Below, piece after piece: positions 33,691 through 44,615 of a stretch of 64,000 nucleotides of DNA. How positions within the stretch are numbered: the stretch's first letter is position 1; each line of letters starts with the position of its first letter. The position numbers and the translations under genes are program-made. The stretch spans positions 15,248,635 through 15,312,634 of the forward strand of contig NC_052505.1 of assembly GCF_014356525.2 (NCBI RefSeq), given 5' to 3'. Origin of the DNA: Nilaparvata lugens. Lineage: Eukaryota; Arthropoda; Insecta; Hemiptera; Delphacidae. Below the pieces are notes generated by a model. That model was not told the DNA's origin. It saw only the letters and a list, made by a program, of their open reading frames with translations, and did not search any database.

Positions 33691-33693
<3 letters not shown>

Positions 33694-33965
33694 GGGAAGG
33701 ATATTTTGAATATTCTTTCCGAAGAATGGACATTGATATGTCCAAAGCTCCGCCAATTTATGTAGATGCAAAACAATATAATTATCTATAGTTATTATAT
33801 TACAAATTGCTTTTTCACGTAATATACAGTTCAATAATTATTCTCTCAGTCTATATTATGTAAATTCATCTATAATTTTGCTGTATTGTAAGCTATTGTA
33901 TATAAGTGTATAAGCCAGTATATATTGTAATCTACATGAATAAAGTACTCAATCAATCAATCTCT
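33691..33965 (+). repeat. Retroelement 3' end with (CAAT)n tail
   Basis: From 'gggaaggatattttgaatat' through 'ccaaagctccgccaatttatg' to 'gaataaagtactcaatcaat'. An inverted copy with the same (TGAT/CAAT)n tail is at 43113-43385. The island ends (CAAT)n on both sides, and an upstream CAATCAATCAATC at 33609-33625 is a second such tail. A 3' terminal simple repeat is typical of several non-LTR families. Confidence 0.6.
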
Positions 33966-34110
33966 TACACACTTTCTCACACACACACACACACACACTC
34001 TCTCTCTCTTTCACCAATGCACTCTCTCTCTCTCTCACCAATGCACTCTCTCTCTTTCACCAATGCACACTCTCTCTCTCTCTTACACCTCTCTCTCTCA
34101 CACATCTCTC
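33966..34110. repeat. (CA)n/(CT)n microsatellite
   Basis: CA and CT tracts with a repeated 'caccaatgcactctctctct' unit (three times). Confidence 0.9.
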
Positions 34111-34410
34111 TACTCATCTCAACAACTACAAACGAATCTCTTCCGTTTCTCTTTGTCTCGCTTTCCTACTTTGTTTGACCGTTAAAATTCAATCTCACCA
34201 TTAAACCTTGAAAGTAATGACTGTCATCGTCTCTTTATTTCTCACCATGATGAAGTTTTTAAATGCGTTTGAAATCATACAATGCAACATCAATTGAGGA
34301 AAGAGTTCGTAAAACAAGCATACTGGCTGTATTTGATTCTACATTTGGAATATGCATGAAATTATATTGGAATATGTAGCTTCCTCCATAATAGGCCTAA
34401 TATACTGAAA

Positions 34411-34990
34411 CTAGCCGTCAGGCTCGCTTCGCTCGCCATATCCATCTAGCTTTTCATTCTTATCATATTATATTAGGACAATCCAGTCGGGGTCCAGACT
34501 AACGTCTGGCTAAACAGATATGGCGAGCGAAGCGAGCCTGACGGCTAGTAATATAATATTCCCAGGATTGAAGTAGCAGTGCCCAATCAATTTTTCCGCG
34601 ATAATGCATTTAAATCTTCAACTTGGTGCCAACCTAACAAAATCAACTCACTTAATGCCAACCTGACAAAATTATTAATTTAGTTGCCAGTTAACAACTG
34701 TTTCGAAGAGGTGCTCTATCTAGATTATAGTTCTATAGTAACATATGATATGGAAATTTCAATTCTAATTAAGAGATTGGGAGAAGAAGAATATACATGC
34801 TAACAGACGAACTTTAAACCCTTAAAAACAACCCTTAGAGTTGAAATATTGCCAAAAGATTTCTTAGTGCGCCTCTGAAGGGCCAACTGAACATACCTAC
34901 CAAATAAGAACATTTTTGGTCCGGTAGATTTTTAGTTATGCGAGTGAGTGAGTGAGTGAGTGAGTGCCATTTCGCTTTTATATATATAGA
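34411..34990 (-). mobile_element. Helitron-like element with an embedded second Helitron 3' end
   Basis: Read on the minus strand it starts at 34990 with TCTATATATATAAAAGCGAA and the 'actcactcactcactcactc' region. It ends at 34411 with gcctgacggCTAG followed by T. Within it, at 34519-34549 on the + strand, lies a second complete 3' end (CCAGAC-taac-GTCTGG hairpin at ~34496-34511, then ...gcctgacggCTAG). Two 3' termini therefore face outward around 34411-34549. Confidence 0.65.
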
Positions 34991-35089
34991 TTAAATGAAC
35001 TGGAATTAATAATTAATCTGTATACTATAGTTAATATGTGTATATTTCCTATTATAGTGATAATAATGTGAAATATATCTCCTATGTTT

Positions 35090-35460
35090 GGTTTTGAAGC
35101 ATCTAATTTCAAAAATCTACGTTGAGAAAATAATTAAGGACTGAAAATTTTGTGAAGTGAACAAAGACTTAACCTATTTCGGATTATGTGTAACCTTATC
35201 TGAATTTGGGAGAGGAATAGCACAAGATTACCTTATTTTTTCCTCCCTATCATTTTGATGATCTACTTATTGTATGAATCAATAAAGAATCATAAAGTTT
35301 GTTGGGATTAAAGTCATCATACTGGAGTCCTAGGATGGAGTAAAACAGTCGTGATGCTAATTACTGGCTTAAATATCGGGGAACCGAGCTTCGCTCGTTA
35401 TTTTTATGTATTTATCCTATTATATTAAGCGAGAAATTTCTGTATATATCTGGTTATTTT
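35090..35460. repeat. Retroelement tail and a solo family X terminus
   Basis: 35090-35290 repeats the 'gggagaggaatagcacaaga...aataaagaatc' tail. 35379-35400 is an isolated family X start (aatatcggggaaccgagctt). No gene. Confidence 0.5.
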
Positions 35461-35635
35461 TACTTTCTTTGCCCTATTACCATAGGTAAGGAAAATATTG
35501 CTTTCCGAAAAAAATTGAGGTACCCCAATTTCTAAATTTCTATACGCTTCAAGGTCCCCTGAGTCCAAAAATGTGGTTTTTGTGTATTGGTCCGTATGTG
35601 TGTGTGTGTGTGGGTGTGTGTGTGTGTGTGTGGTG

Positions 35636-35695
<60 letters not shown>

Positions 35696-35813
35696 TGTGT
35701 GTGTGTGTTGTGTGTGTGTGTGTGTGGTTTGTGTGTGTGTGTGGTGGTGTGTGTGTGTGTGTGTGTGGTGTGTGTGGGTGTGTGTGTGTGTGTGGTGTGT
35801 GTGTGTGTGGTGT

Positions 35814-35862
<49 letters not shown>

Positions 35863-36007
35863 TGTGGTGTGTGTGTGTGGTGTGGTGTGTGTGTGTGTGT
35901 GGGTGTGTGGTGTGTGTGTGTGGTGTGTGTGTGTGGTGTGGGGTGTGTGTGTGTGTGTGTGTGGGTGTGTGTGTGTGTGTGTTGTGTGTGTGTGTGTGTG
36001 TGTGGTG

Positions 36008-36038
<31 letters not shown>

Positions 36039-37075
36039 TGTGAGTGTATGTGCGTCTGTGTACACGATATCTCATCTCCCAATTAACGGATTGACTTGAA
36101 ATTTGGAACGTAAGGTCCTTACAATATAAGGATCCGACACGAACAATTTCGATCAAATGAAATTCAAGATGGCGGCTAAAATGGAGAAAATGTTGTCAAA
36201 AACAGGGTTTTTCGCGGTTTTCTCGAAAACGGCTCCAACGATTTTGATTAAAGTTATACCTAAAATAGTCATCGATAAGCTCTATCAACTGCCACATTCC
36301 CATATCTGTGAAAATTTCAGGAGCTCCACCCCATCTATGCAAAGTTTGATTTTAGATTCTCAATTATCAGGCTTCAGATACAATTTAAAAAAAAATTTTG
36401 AGTGGAAAAGATTTAGCCTGAGAATCTCTACAACTAATGTTCAGTAGCATTTTCACCTAAAATTGAAAATAAGCTCGAAATTCGAGAAAATGTTATTATT
36501 TCAATTGCAAACAGTTGGCAACTGTTGATTCTATTAAATGATTTTTTTTTATTTATTTATTGTATAAAATACTATAATCATAATACAATTATGACATTGG
36601 AGGAAAACTAGGCTATGCCTGTACTATTTCTCTCCAAAAATTTTGATAAATGTTAATGTTATCCAGAAGATAAGGTTATATAGTCACACACTGCTTCGTC
36701 ACTTGATTTTCGGTCCAGAAATGATTATTTAAAATTTTGAAATTTGAAGGTTGATTTTATACTCTAAATGAATCACAATAAATTGAAAACTTTAGAAATA
36801 TTGCACTTATTTCAAAAATTTGAATACAAAATCAAAAACCTACTCACTATTTGTTATTCACAGCTCTAAAATATATTTAGACTATTGACTATGTTCTGAA
36901 CATAGATTGACTATGAAGAGATAGCAGACCTCGTATTATGTCTCCAGCGTTATTGTCCTGTCACCAGCTGGCTAAGATCTTTGTTTATAAGTAGACTTGA
37001 GATGCGCGGGAACACTAGCGTCAGTTGATCAATTTTCATAACGGCAAGGAAAGTTGTGTGAGTGCGCCACACCAG
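35461..37075. repeat. Repeat family Z copy 2 with giant TG expansion and a nested insertion
   Basis: Starts 'tttgccctattaccatagg' and ends 'aaggaaagttgtgtgagtgc...cacaccag'. The TG tract is expanded to ~450 bp (35597-36050). A segment at about 36540-36900 with 'ggaggaaaactaggctatgc' is extra relative to the other copies and looks like an inserted retroelement tail. Confidence 0.7.
35597..36050. repeat. (TG)n tract, ~450 bp with GG interruptions
   Basis: Almost pure GT with regularly placed extra G (ggtgtg) or TT interruptions. It is at the same internal position as short (TG)n tracts in family Z copies 1 and 3. The long ORFs in this stretch on both strands (Thr/His or Val/Cys repeats) are artefacts of the repeat. 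Confidence 0.97.
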
Positions 37076-37199
37076 ATGTTTATATCTGGCTATTTTTATA
37101 TCTGGTTATTTATGTTTTACGGATCTCGAAAACGGCTCTAACGATTTTCACGAAATTTGGAACATAGTAGGTTTATGATATAAAGATTCGATTGCACTA

Positions 37200-38323
37200 T
37201 TTGTTTTTTGTTTTTGAAGGGACGGATTCAAGGATCTAAAGGTTCAAAGAACCCCACACGTCAACCGAAGCTTATTGTGTTCCCAAGTGGTAAGTTAGTT
37301 AGGCAAACCAATACCTGTGTTCTTTACAAGAACCAGGATGGAGTTTTTCCCTGTACTAACATTCCATTCATCACCCGGTTGCTTGTTGCAATTCAATGTG
37401 ATATGCTTGGCAGTCTCTTCAGACTGATTAGTCCTCGTGAGTTCTACTCCTGGCCTACTTTGAAGGTCCTACCGCTGAGGAAGGGGTGGGCAAGTTGCCT
37501 CTAGGGCGCCCGGCCACCCTTGACTCAGCCACTTGACCAACATTTGTGCCTGGAGTTTCACCCATCTCTGGTCTCTTGGGTTTTTGTTTTTGCCCCTCCG
37601 AAACTTCGCAGGGTCAGAACCCTCACCTCTCCCAAGAAGTTTTGCCTAAATGGCCGTCCTTCTTTGAGCAGTGGTGAGGTTTGGTCACTCCACCCTAAAC
37701 TCGTGACCTACATGAGTTCCACTCCTGGTCTTTTTGTAGGTCCTTCCGCTGAGAGAGGGGATGGTAAACTGCCTCTAGGGCGCCGGCGCCCGGCCACCCT
37801 CGACTCAGCCTCTTGACCCACATTCGTGCCTGGAGTTTCACCCATCTCTGGTCTCTTGGGGTTTTCTTTTTGCCCCTCCGAAACTCTGCAGGGTCAGAAG
37901 CCTCACCTCTCCCAAGAAGTTTTGCCTGCCCTTCTCTGAGCAGTGGTGAGTTTTGGTCCCTCCACCCACAATCTCGAGACCAACGTGAGTTCTACTCCTG
38001 GCTTCTTTGTAGGACCTTCCTCTGAAGGAGGGGTCGCCAAATTGCCTCTAGGCCACCTGGCCACCCTCGACTTGGCCTCTTGACCTACATTTGTGCCTGG
38101 AGTTTCATCCATCTCTGGTCTCTTGGGTTTTCTTTTTGCCCCTCCGAAACTGCCCTGATGGGGCAGATCCCGTGGGTTTGGAGGCAAGGCAACTTCTGGA
38201 GTTGCCTTGAGTTCCATTCTAGTCGCCTCCTACGACAAGCATGGTTACTGTGGGTGAATTCCGGTTTTCAACACATTCTTGAGTATGATGATCGACTCAA
38301 ATCTCCCCCAGCCTACAGGGGGC
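37200..38323 (-). mobile_element. Retroelement insertion with three ~275-bp monomers, 13-bp TSD
   Basis: A 1124-bp GC-rich insertion flanked by ttcgattgcacta (37187-37199 and 38324-38336) inside a family X element whose halves rejoin. On the minus strand the 5' end is gccccctgtaggctggggga with 'cgtaggaggcgact' close by, and the 3' end is an A-rich tail (complement of tttgttttttgttttt). The body has three tandem units starting near 37440, 37710 and 37985 ('gagttctactcctgg', 'ctctagggcgcccggccacc', 'tggtctcttgggtttt', 'ctcccaagaagttttgcct'). The minus frame through the units encodes Lys/Arg/Pro-rich peptide. It resembles a 5' region made of promoter monomers or repeated ORF1 segments joined directly to a tail. 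Confidence 0.7.
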
Positions 38324-38336
38324 TTCGATTGCACTA

Positions 38337-38877
38337 GGTCTCATTCTTTGGAAAACTCGCTGAACGACATTAAAAGGATAATTCATCCTTGGAAAACAGA
38401 TGATAATTTCGTCGTCTCTCGATAACAGAAGATGCGTGTGCCAGTGTGGGAGAGAGACAGAATTATTTCCAGCTGTTTAATCATAATCAATCAGCGAGAA
38501 ATTTTATCTAGCTAGACAATTTAATCGATTTGATCAACATAATCTGATTTGTTGACATGACATGATAATCCTCCTAAACTAGAGTATATCATAATTTTCA
38601 AAGCAGATCATTATTTGATAATTTCAAGTGATTAGTGAGTCTTATTTTGTTATTTAATTTGGTTTGTATAAAATCGAAATTAGAACTTTTTTGTTTTCAA
38701 ATGTTTGAACAGAAAATTGAACCTCAATTCAAGTGTATGGAACATAACCTACTTTCTGGACTATTTATAGTGTATAAATCAAAATTCGGGAAAGAAACAG
38801 TTTTGGGCTGTGCTGTAAGTACTTCCTCAATCATTTTATAGAATTGTGTTTGGTTTATCAAAAGTCAATAAATAAAT
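38337..38877. repeat. Rest of the interrupted family X copy and a retroelement tail
   Basis: 38337-38420 continues the inverted family X copy begun at 37078 ('gaaaactcgctgaacgacat'). 38700-38870 contains a 'gggaaagaaacagttttggg' tail. No gene. Confidence 0.5.
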
Positions 38878-39265
38878 AACGAGCAAAGCTCGGTGCCCCG
38901 ATATTTTTTTTTCAAACAACACAAATCTCTAAAATGATCGTGTTTATATTTTACAGCTGGCTATACGTCAGCTTATGAATTTCGGGGATTCGATATTTTG
39001 ATTTCCCACAGAATCACTTTTTACTATCCACAGACGACGAAAGTCTCAGCTGTTTCAGCCAAGGATGAATTATCCTTTTAATGTCGTTCAGCGAGTTTTC
39101 CCAAGGATGAGACCTAATGCAATCGAATTTTTATATATAATAAACCTACTACGTTCCAAATTTCGTGAAAATCGTTAAAGCCGTTTTCGAGATCCGTTGA
39201 ACATAAATAACCAGATATAAAAATATAAACAGATATACAGAAATTGCTCGTTTAATATAATAGGG
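38878..39265 (+). repeat. Repeat family X copy with inverted terminal hairpin
   Basis: Body 'cgttcagcgagttttcccaa' and 'aagccgttttcgagatccgt' matches other copies and it ends 'cagaaattgctcgtttaata'. Its first ~28 bp (acgagcaaagctcggtgccc cgatat) are in the opposite orientation to the terminus of the 62009 copy. Confidence 0.6.
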
Positions 39266-40199
39266 TAATGATATATTGAGATCATGTAAGACTCTCCACC
39301 AATAAAATGGCTTGAATTTAATATATTTATAATCTTTATGCTGGAGGTGTACGAAACGAGGTCAACTATCTTGAAACAGTACATATAGGATCCCTAGTCA
39401 GGAACTAGGAATAATCTTTCCTAGTTGACCATAATATAATTATAATACCTTGAAACAATACTGGGAAAAAATTAATCTCGATAGATGCAAGCGAGAATCA
39501 GATCAGTTATTATACTTGTGTCATATTTTAACTGTATATAACAATAAAACTAAAACATAACAAAAGGATTAGAACGTACAGTACGAATTACAGTCCTTAG
39601 CGCACTATCATTAAAAATTTATTTTATATTATTTATTCACATTGCTTCTGTAAATCAATTAGTTCATATTCTATAAAGTATTCAAGATTTTTAACCTTTA
39701 AGAATATTAAACTCACATTTATACTCTCATAAAAGTTCAAATTTTTTTTGACAATAAATTCAATTCAATTCAAAAAAATATATATATATGAGCAATGTTT
39801 CGAAAATATTACGTTCAATATTGACGTTCAACTAATAATTGAATAAGAATTAGAATTTTTATTAGCTATTAAACATTAATTAATTTCATCTTCTATTTTA
39901 GTTAAAAAAATATTGTAGTTTCTTCTCTTTAATTTAGTGAATTTTCTATATTAGATTTGACTTATACTATATTATATTATACTATTAATATATTAGAATT
40001 GTAATTTCTCTAATGTCAAGAGGGCTATTATGGGAAGTATTTCTTCCTGGTGCCCTCATATTGTAATGTAAATAGATAAATAATAATAAATAAATAAATT
40101 ATACAAACATGCAATAGGCTTCGTCAATATAAAAAAAAATGCATTAAAGTCCAAAATTCTCCAATAAATAAGAAAACATTTAAACTTCAATAAATTTTC
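39266..40199. other. AT-rich, retroelement tails only
   Basis: About 39990-40100 ('gtcaagagggctattatggg', 'ctggtgccctcatattgtaa', then AATAAATAAA) looks like a non-LTR 3' end. No gene. Confidence 0.4.
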
Positions 40200-40498
40200 A
40201 ACACAATCAGGTAACAATATATAACATCACAATCCATGACTTCTTTTAAATTGTAAAATGGGGTTTGTCTTAGCCATTTATTAATATAAATTATTATCAG
40301 GTAATCAACACAATCATGTAACAATATATAACATCACAATCCATGACTTCTTTTAAATTGTAAAATGGGGTTTGTCTTAGCCATTTATTAATATAAATTA
40401 TTATCAGGTAATCAACACAATCAGGTAACAATATATAACATCACAATCCATAAATTCTTTTAAATTGTAAAATGGGGTTTGTCTTAGCCATTTATGAA
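40200..40498 (-). repeat. 107-bp tandem repeat (2.8 units) over the end of a reverse transcriptase ORF
   Basis: Units start at 40200, 40307 and 40414 (aacacaatcaggtaacaata). On the minus strand the unit includes the last codons of the ORF at 40380-40605, so the coding end has been tandemly duplicated. Confidence 0.85.
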
Positions 40499-40605
40499 TA
40501 ACCAATTTGAATTTTTTTACCGGTAGCATTCTTATCTCAAGAGGAAGTTTATTATATATTACACATCTATGATACATATGGCTTTATGAGTCTTAGATAA
40601 TCTTA
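40380..40605 (-). pseudogene. Non-LTR reverse transcriptase C-terminal fragment
   Basis: The minus strand reads SHMYHRCVIYNKLPLEIRML followed by PVKKFKLVIHKWLRQTPFYN and LKEFMDCD. IYNKLP.EIR.LP..KFK..I..WL....FY.LKE is the usual C-terminal end of Jockey/CR1-like retrotransposon ORF2. The upstream part is too decayed to read here. Confidence 0.7.
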
Positions 40606-42304
40606 TATAAGGAGTCAGAAAATCAGAGCTCGATCTTCTGATATTTTGCTATTTTGATCAAAAACGACTAGATTTTTTTCGAACATAAATCAAATTGTGG
40701 AATTAATGTACAATAAAGATACAGTTAGAATTTTAAAATTAGTAAAGCTCTACAAATTTCTCTCGGTTACGAGTTTGCAATTATCCTTATAGCCTTTTTT
40801 GCAGGATAAGTATCTTTTTTGCATTGCTACTGTTCCCCCATAACATAACATGAACCATATAATAATGTTGATGGGAAGATGAATGCGAAATTGACATGAT
40901 CTTAAAAGTTTCAGTAGCATCAGATGAAGAGATTTGCTAAATCAATAGAACGGGGTCTTGGAACAAATCCAAGGCAGAATTTTGTAGCGTGTGTCTCAAA
41001 CTGCGACTCGGTTTATTTGAGTGGTCTCCCGCTCCCGCGGCAATTATAATTGCAAGTCTATTATTTGAAAAGCGTGGAGTAAATGAGCTATGTCGACACT
41101 AGAGTAGTTTTTCTTTCATAAACTACCAGCATGCTATCGTTCAGTGTCTATGAATAGGCCTACGATTGAATAATGAATGAAGTGCCTACGTCAATGCATA
41201 GAACCTACAATAGGACATGAGAAAATTGATGGTGCGTACATTACGTGGAACTGGTCTGTTGTACTGTTATCTTATTTTTCTCCTTGCCTAAAAAAATACT
41301 CGTAAAATTGTGTATATTTTTCAATTGGAATACCAATTTGAAAATCTACTTGCTCACCTGGGTGCTCGTTCTCAGATTTAATTTCATCATCTCTTATTCA
41401 TTCATCTTCACAAACGGTAGCGTTTGTGTGGCATTGTCATTCATCCTCTCATCATTATCACCTGGGCTTAAAATACTCGTGAAGAGTTGCCCTTGAAAAA
41501 AAAATAAATAGATGGTGGAAATACTTTCACAATAATATTAGAATATCTGATTAGCTGTTCCTATTCATAATCACTTGTTCAACACACGGCTATTGAAAAT
41601 TACTGAATATAAATAAAATTTTTAGGGGACTTTTCTCGAAGGGAAACATTACTTGAAAATAGAATTCAGTAATTGTTGAACTTTTAGCTCTGTGAACAGT
41701 AGATATCGCTCAGTTTCTTCGAACACAACTTGTACATGTTGTTTATTGAGGTATTGGCTTATGGGTCTACGCATTGTATTGGTATTGAAAATTATAAGGC
41801 TTTAAAGTTAATTCTCTTCTTAATTATTAAGGTTGTTCTTAATATCTCTATTCTTAAGCATTTAGAGTGAATGCTCTAAAAACGAAAGTTCTAATATCAA
41901 TCATGAGAATTATCAAAAGTCACTACCTAATATTTCATCTTGGAACTCAAGCCTCATCTAGGAGTTGTTTATAACTACTGCGTGAATTAACACACTACTA
42001 GCTCTCAACTAAATAGCTTACTACTTATTTTTCTCATTAATTGAATAAACACCTCTCCTTTTCCTCGAAATCACTTGCTTTTTCAAGACAAAGAACTCTA
42101 TAAGGCCCATGAACTTGATGAATTCTCTCTCAACATCATTCTCCAATCTTCATCTCCATATTATTTTTCTTCAGTAATCATTTGAGAAACATTTGATTAA
42201 GTTGTATAAAAATCCTACAACTTGAAAAAACCTTGAAGCTCATTCGTTTTCTCCCTTTACCAGTAACACATCACTGTTTACAAAAAGAGGCTTTCCACTT
42301 ATAG
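40606..42304. other. No gene seen
   Basis: AT-rich. 41440-41510 is a retroelement tail (atcacctgggcttaaaatac ... aaaaataaat) related to 8700-8790. Nothing else identified. Confidence 0.4.
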
Positions 42305-42582
42305 CATAGAGAAACAATAGCGTAAGTAGATATCCCATGGTATAGGGAATTTATGTAGCAATGTTTGCTGTTATCTCAAGCCGATTACTGTCGATTATTG
42401 TCAGTCTTTACTGTTTGGTTGGGGTGAGAGTGTATGAACAGCACAATTTGTGAGACTACCAGCGTCACACAGCTGCATGGGAAAAAACTACGTGAACTAT
42501 CGGCTTGGGATAACTACAGTAAAAGTTGCGACATAAACGCCCTATACCATGGTATATCTACTTACGCTATTGTTTCTCTATG
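42305..42582. mobile_element. MITE-2 copy C, 7-bp TSD
   Basis: catagagaaacaatagcgta ... tattgtttctctatg, with cttatag at 42298-42304 and 42583-42589. Confidence 0.9.
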
Positions 42583-42589
42583 CTTATAG

Positions 42590-42880
42590 TCAGTGCTGGA
42601 CATTTTAAACTACAGGCATCTGAAATGAGATTTCTCCGAAGAACCTATGGGTGCAGCCGAGAAGATCATTTAGGAAATACTGAGATAAGAAAACAACTAA
42701 ATTTCTTTTCTATAAATGAAAAAATAGCTCAGAGTAGGTTCAAATGGTACCATCATGTGAATAGGATGGAGGAAGACAGAGTACCAAAATTGGTGCTCAA
42801 CTACCAGCCAGTAGGCATGAGAGACCGAGGCCGTCCAAGGAAAAGATGGGCAGGTATATGAGATTCGGAACAGACAGAGA
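42590..42880 (+). pseudogene. Non-LTR reverse transcriptase C-terminal fragment
   Basis: The + strand reads SAGHFKLQASEMRFLRRTYG, then IRKQLNFFSINEKIAQSRFKW and HHVNRMEEDRVPKLVLNYQP, ending RGRPRKRW. E..FLRR..G..R.D..RN.EIR..L......I...RL.W.GH..RM...R.PK......G.R..GRP.KRW is the usual C-terminal part of RTE/R4-type and related ORF2 proteins. The 5' portion is absent. Confidence 0.75.
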
Positions 42881-43112
42881 TTCATAAACCCTGAAAGGTA
42901 GAAGACGAAGAAGGAGATGGCTGGACATTTTTATTCCTGGCTCTAATGAAACAATATGAGTTTTTGAGATTTTCGGTTTAGTTTTTTCAAAGCCAAGCTA
43001 TTCTATGACGCTTCCTCATTCCTAAGAAATCTACTTGTGACATCATTTAGGTTCTATTTCTTCTCGACGGTACTCTTCCGAAAAAAGTTACAAGCAACGG
43101 TACGAAACAAAA
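42881..43112. other. Short spacer, nothing identified
   Basis: AT-rich, no ORF. Confidence 0.4.
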
Positions 43113-43385
43113 TGGATTGATTGAGTACTTTATTTATGTAGATTACAATACATACTGTCTTATACACTTATATACAATAGCTTACAATACAGCAAAATTA
43201 TAGATGAATTGACAAAATATGAATTAAGAAAATAATTATTGAGCTGTATATTATGATATGTTGAATAGCAATTTCAACCATAGATAAAATAGATAATATT
43301 GTTATGCATCTACATAAATTGGCGGAGCTTTGGACATATCAATGTCCATTCTTCGGAAAGAATATTCGAAGTATCCTTCCCACAA
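43113..43385 (-). repeat. Inverted copy of the (CAAT)n-tailed retroelement 3' end
   Basis: 'ttgattgagtactttattta' through 'ggcggagctttggacatatc' to 'gtatccttccca', the complement of 33691-33965, including the tail. Confidence 0.75.
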
Positions 43386-43592
43386 ACTCTCTACCAAAAG
43401 AGGACAGGGAGGATTGAGGGACTGGATGTATTACCTTGTTTTAAAGAGGGAGTCTTTGAACTAATGAGCTCGGGGAACACTGCATTAGAGGATTCAGCTT
43501 ATGGAAACAAATCTCTAGTGCTAATGTATGCGTATCTTTTTAATTAAAACACAAAATCATATGTGGTGGCAGCAGCAGCTACCTGAATCCCA

Positions 43593-43703
43593 CTCTGGGG
43601 AGCTAACGGTGGAACAGGATAGGCCTACATCATACTGGTAAACCTCAGTTAATAAACCAAAGTTTTTCTCCTACAAAGCTTCTGCATTTCAGTGCCTCTT
43701 TCC
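43593..43703 (+). repeat. Upstream copy of a promoter-proximal direct duplication
   Basis: 'ctctggggagctaacggtgg', 'gataggcctacat', 'caaagcttctgca' and 'cagtgcct' recur in order at 44616-44710. The MITE-1 cluster lies exactly between the two copies. Confidence 0.75.
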
Positions 43704-43705
43704 TA

Positions 43706-43936
43706 TAGTGAGGTCCTCGTTATAATGGCAGTATTTGATTAACATTGGTGTTGCTATCCTTGTCTATCATTCTTAAAAGCAGATAGCACTATCCTTTTCT
43801 AGCACCGTGACGTTGCCAGATTGTTTTTTAACAATGTATAAGTATAATTCTTTAACAAAATATTGAGACTCAATTATGAAAATTTATTATTGAATCATTA
43901 AGAAATATATTTTCTTAGCGAATTAAATCGTTTTTA
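43706..43936 (+). mobile_element. MITE-1, left part only
   Basis: Starts TAGTGAGGTCCTCGTTATAA and matches the left ~230 bp of the family, then stops where the next copy begins at 43937. Confidence 0.8.
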
Positions 43937-44311
43937 TAGTGAGGTCCACGTTGTAATGGCAGTGGAGAAAGATAGCAGAACAACGTTGCCGATCCTCTGT
44001 CTTATCAATGCCTTCTATAGATGGTAGCTGATACAGGTTTATTGATGGAATATTAACTGTTCATTCACGTTTAAAATAATCAATTATATTTTATTAAGCA
44101 AGAAATTATATTTTTCAATAATTTCATATAAATTTTCACAATATTAAGGTGAAATATTTTGTTAATTAATTATTAATTCTACATTGTTGAAAGTGATCTG
44201 GCAACAGAGCAAAAGGAGAAAGAGATAACGCTATCCGCTGTGTTAAATGATAGACAAGGATAGCAATACCATTGCTAATCAAGCACTGCCATTATAACGT
44301 GGACCTCACTA
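43937..44311 (-). mobile_element. MITE-1 full-length copy, opposite orientation
   Basis: TAGTGAGGTCCACGTTGTAA ... cattataacgtggacctcacta, flanked by TA on both sides. The 'ttctatag' block lies in the left part and 'gataacgctatccgc' in the right, inverse to the neighbours. Confidence 0.85.
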
Positions 44312-44313
44312 TA

Positions 44314-44613
44314 GATCGTTTCTCAACAATTCAGAAAAATGCAATCTCAATTATGGAAATTCGTCACGTTGGCAGATCGTTTTTCAACAATTTAGAAACA
44401 TAATAATAGATCTCAATTATGGAAATTTGTTATTTGATCATTGAAACAAATATTTTCCTGGCGAATAAAATATAATTGATTATTTTAAACAAGAATGAAC
44501 AGTTAATATTGCATCAGATATACCAGTATCAGCTACCCTCTATAGAAGCCAGCGGCAAGGCAGATAATCGGCAACTCTGTTCTCCTATCTTTCTTCACTG
44601 CCATCATAACGTG
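44314..44613 (+). mobile_element. MITE-1, right part with a local duplication
   Basis: Ends ccatcataacgtggacctcacta. Its left portion has a duplicated 'agatcgtttctcaacaattc' segment (44313-44400). Third consecutive copy immediately upstream of the GC-rich promoter region. Confidence 0.75.
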
Positions 44614-44615
44614 GA

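Noticed and set aside
33323..33834. Arg/Glu-rich and Ser/Leu-rich ORFs
   Set aside because: Translations of CT/GA microsatellites.
35425..36156. Long ORFs on both strands (His/Thr-rich, Val/Cys-rich) of up to 243 codons
   Set aside because: They are translations of the TG/CA microsatellite; every frame is open because the repeat lacks stop codons.
40200..40498. CRISPR-like direct repeats
   Set aside because: Units are contiguous 107-bp tandem repeats without spacers, in a eukaryotic intron, and overlap a LINE ORF.
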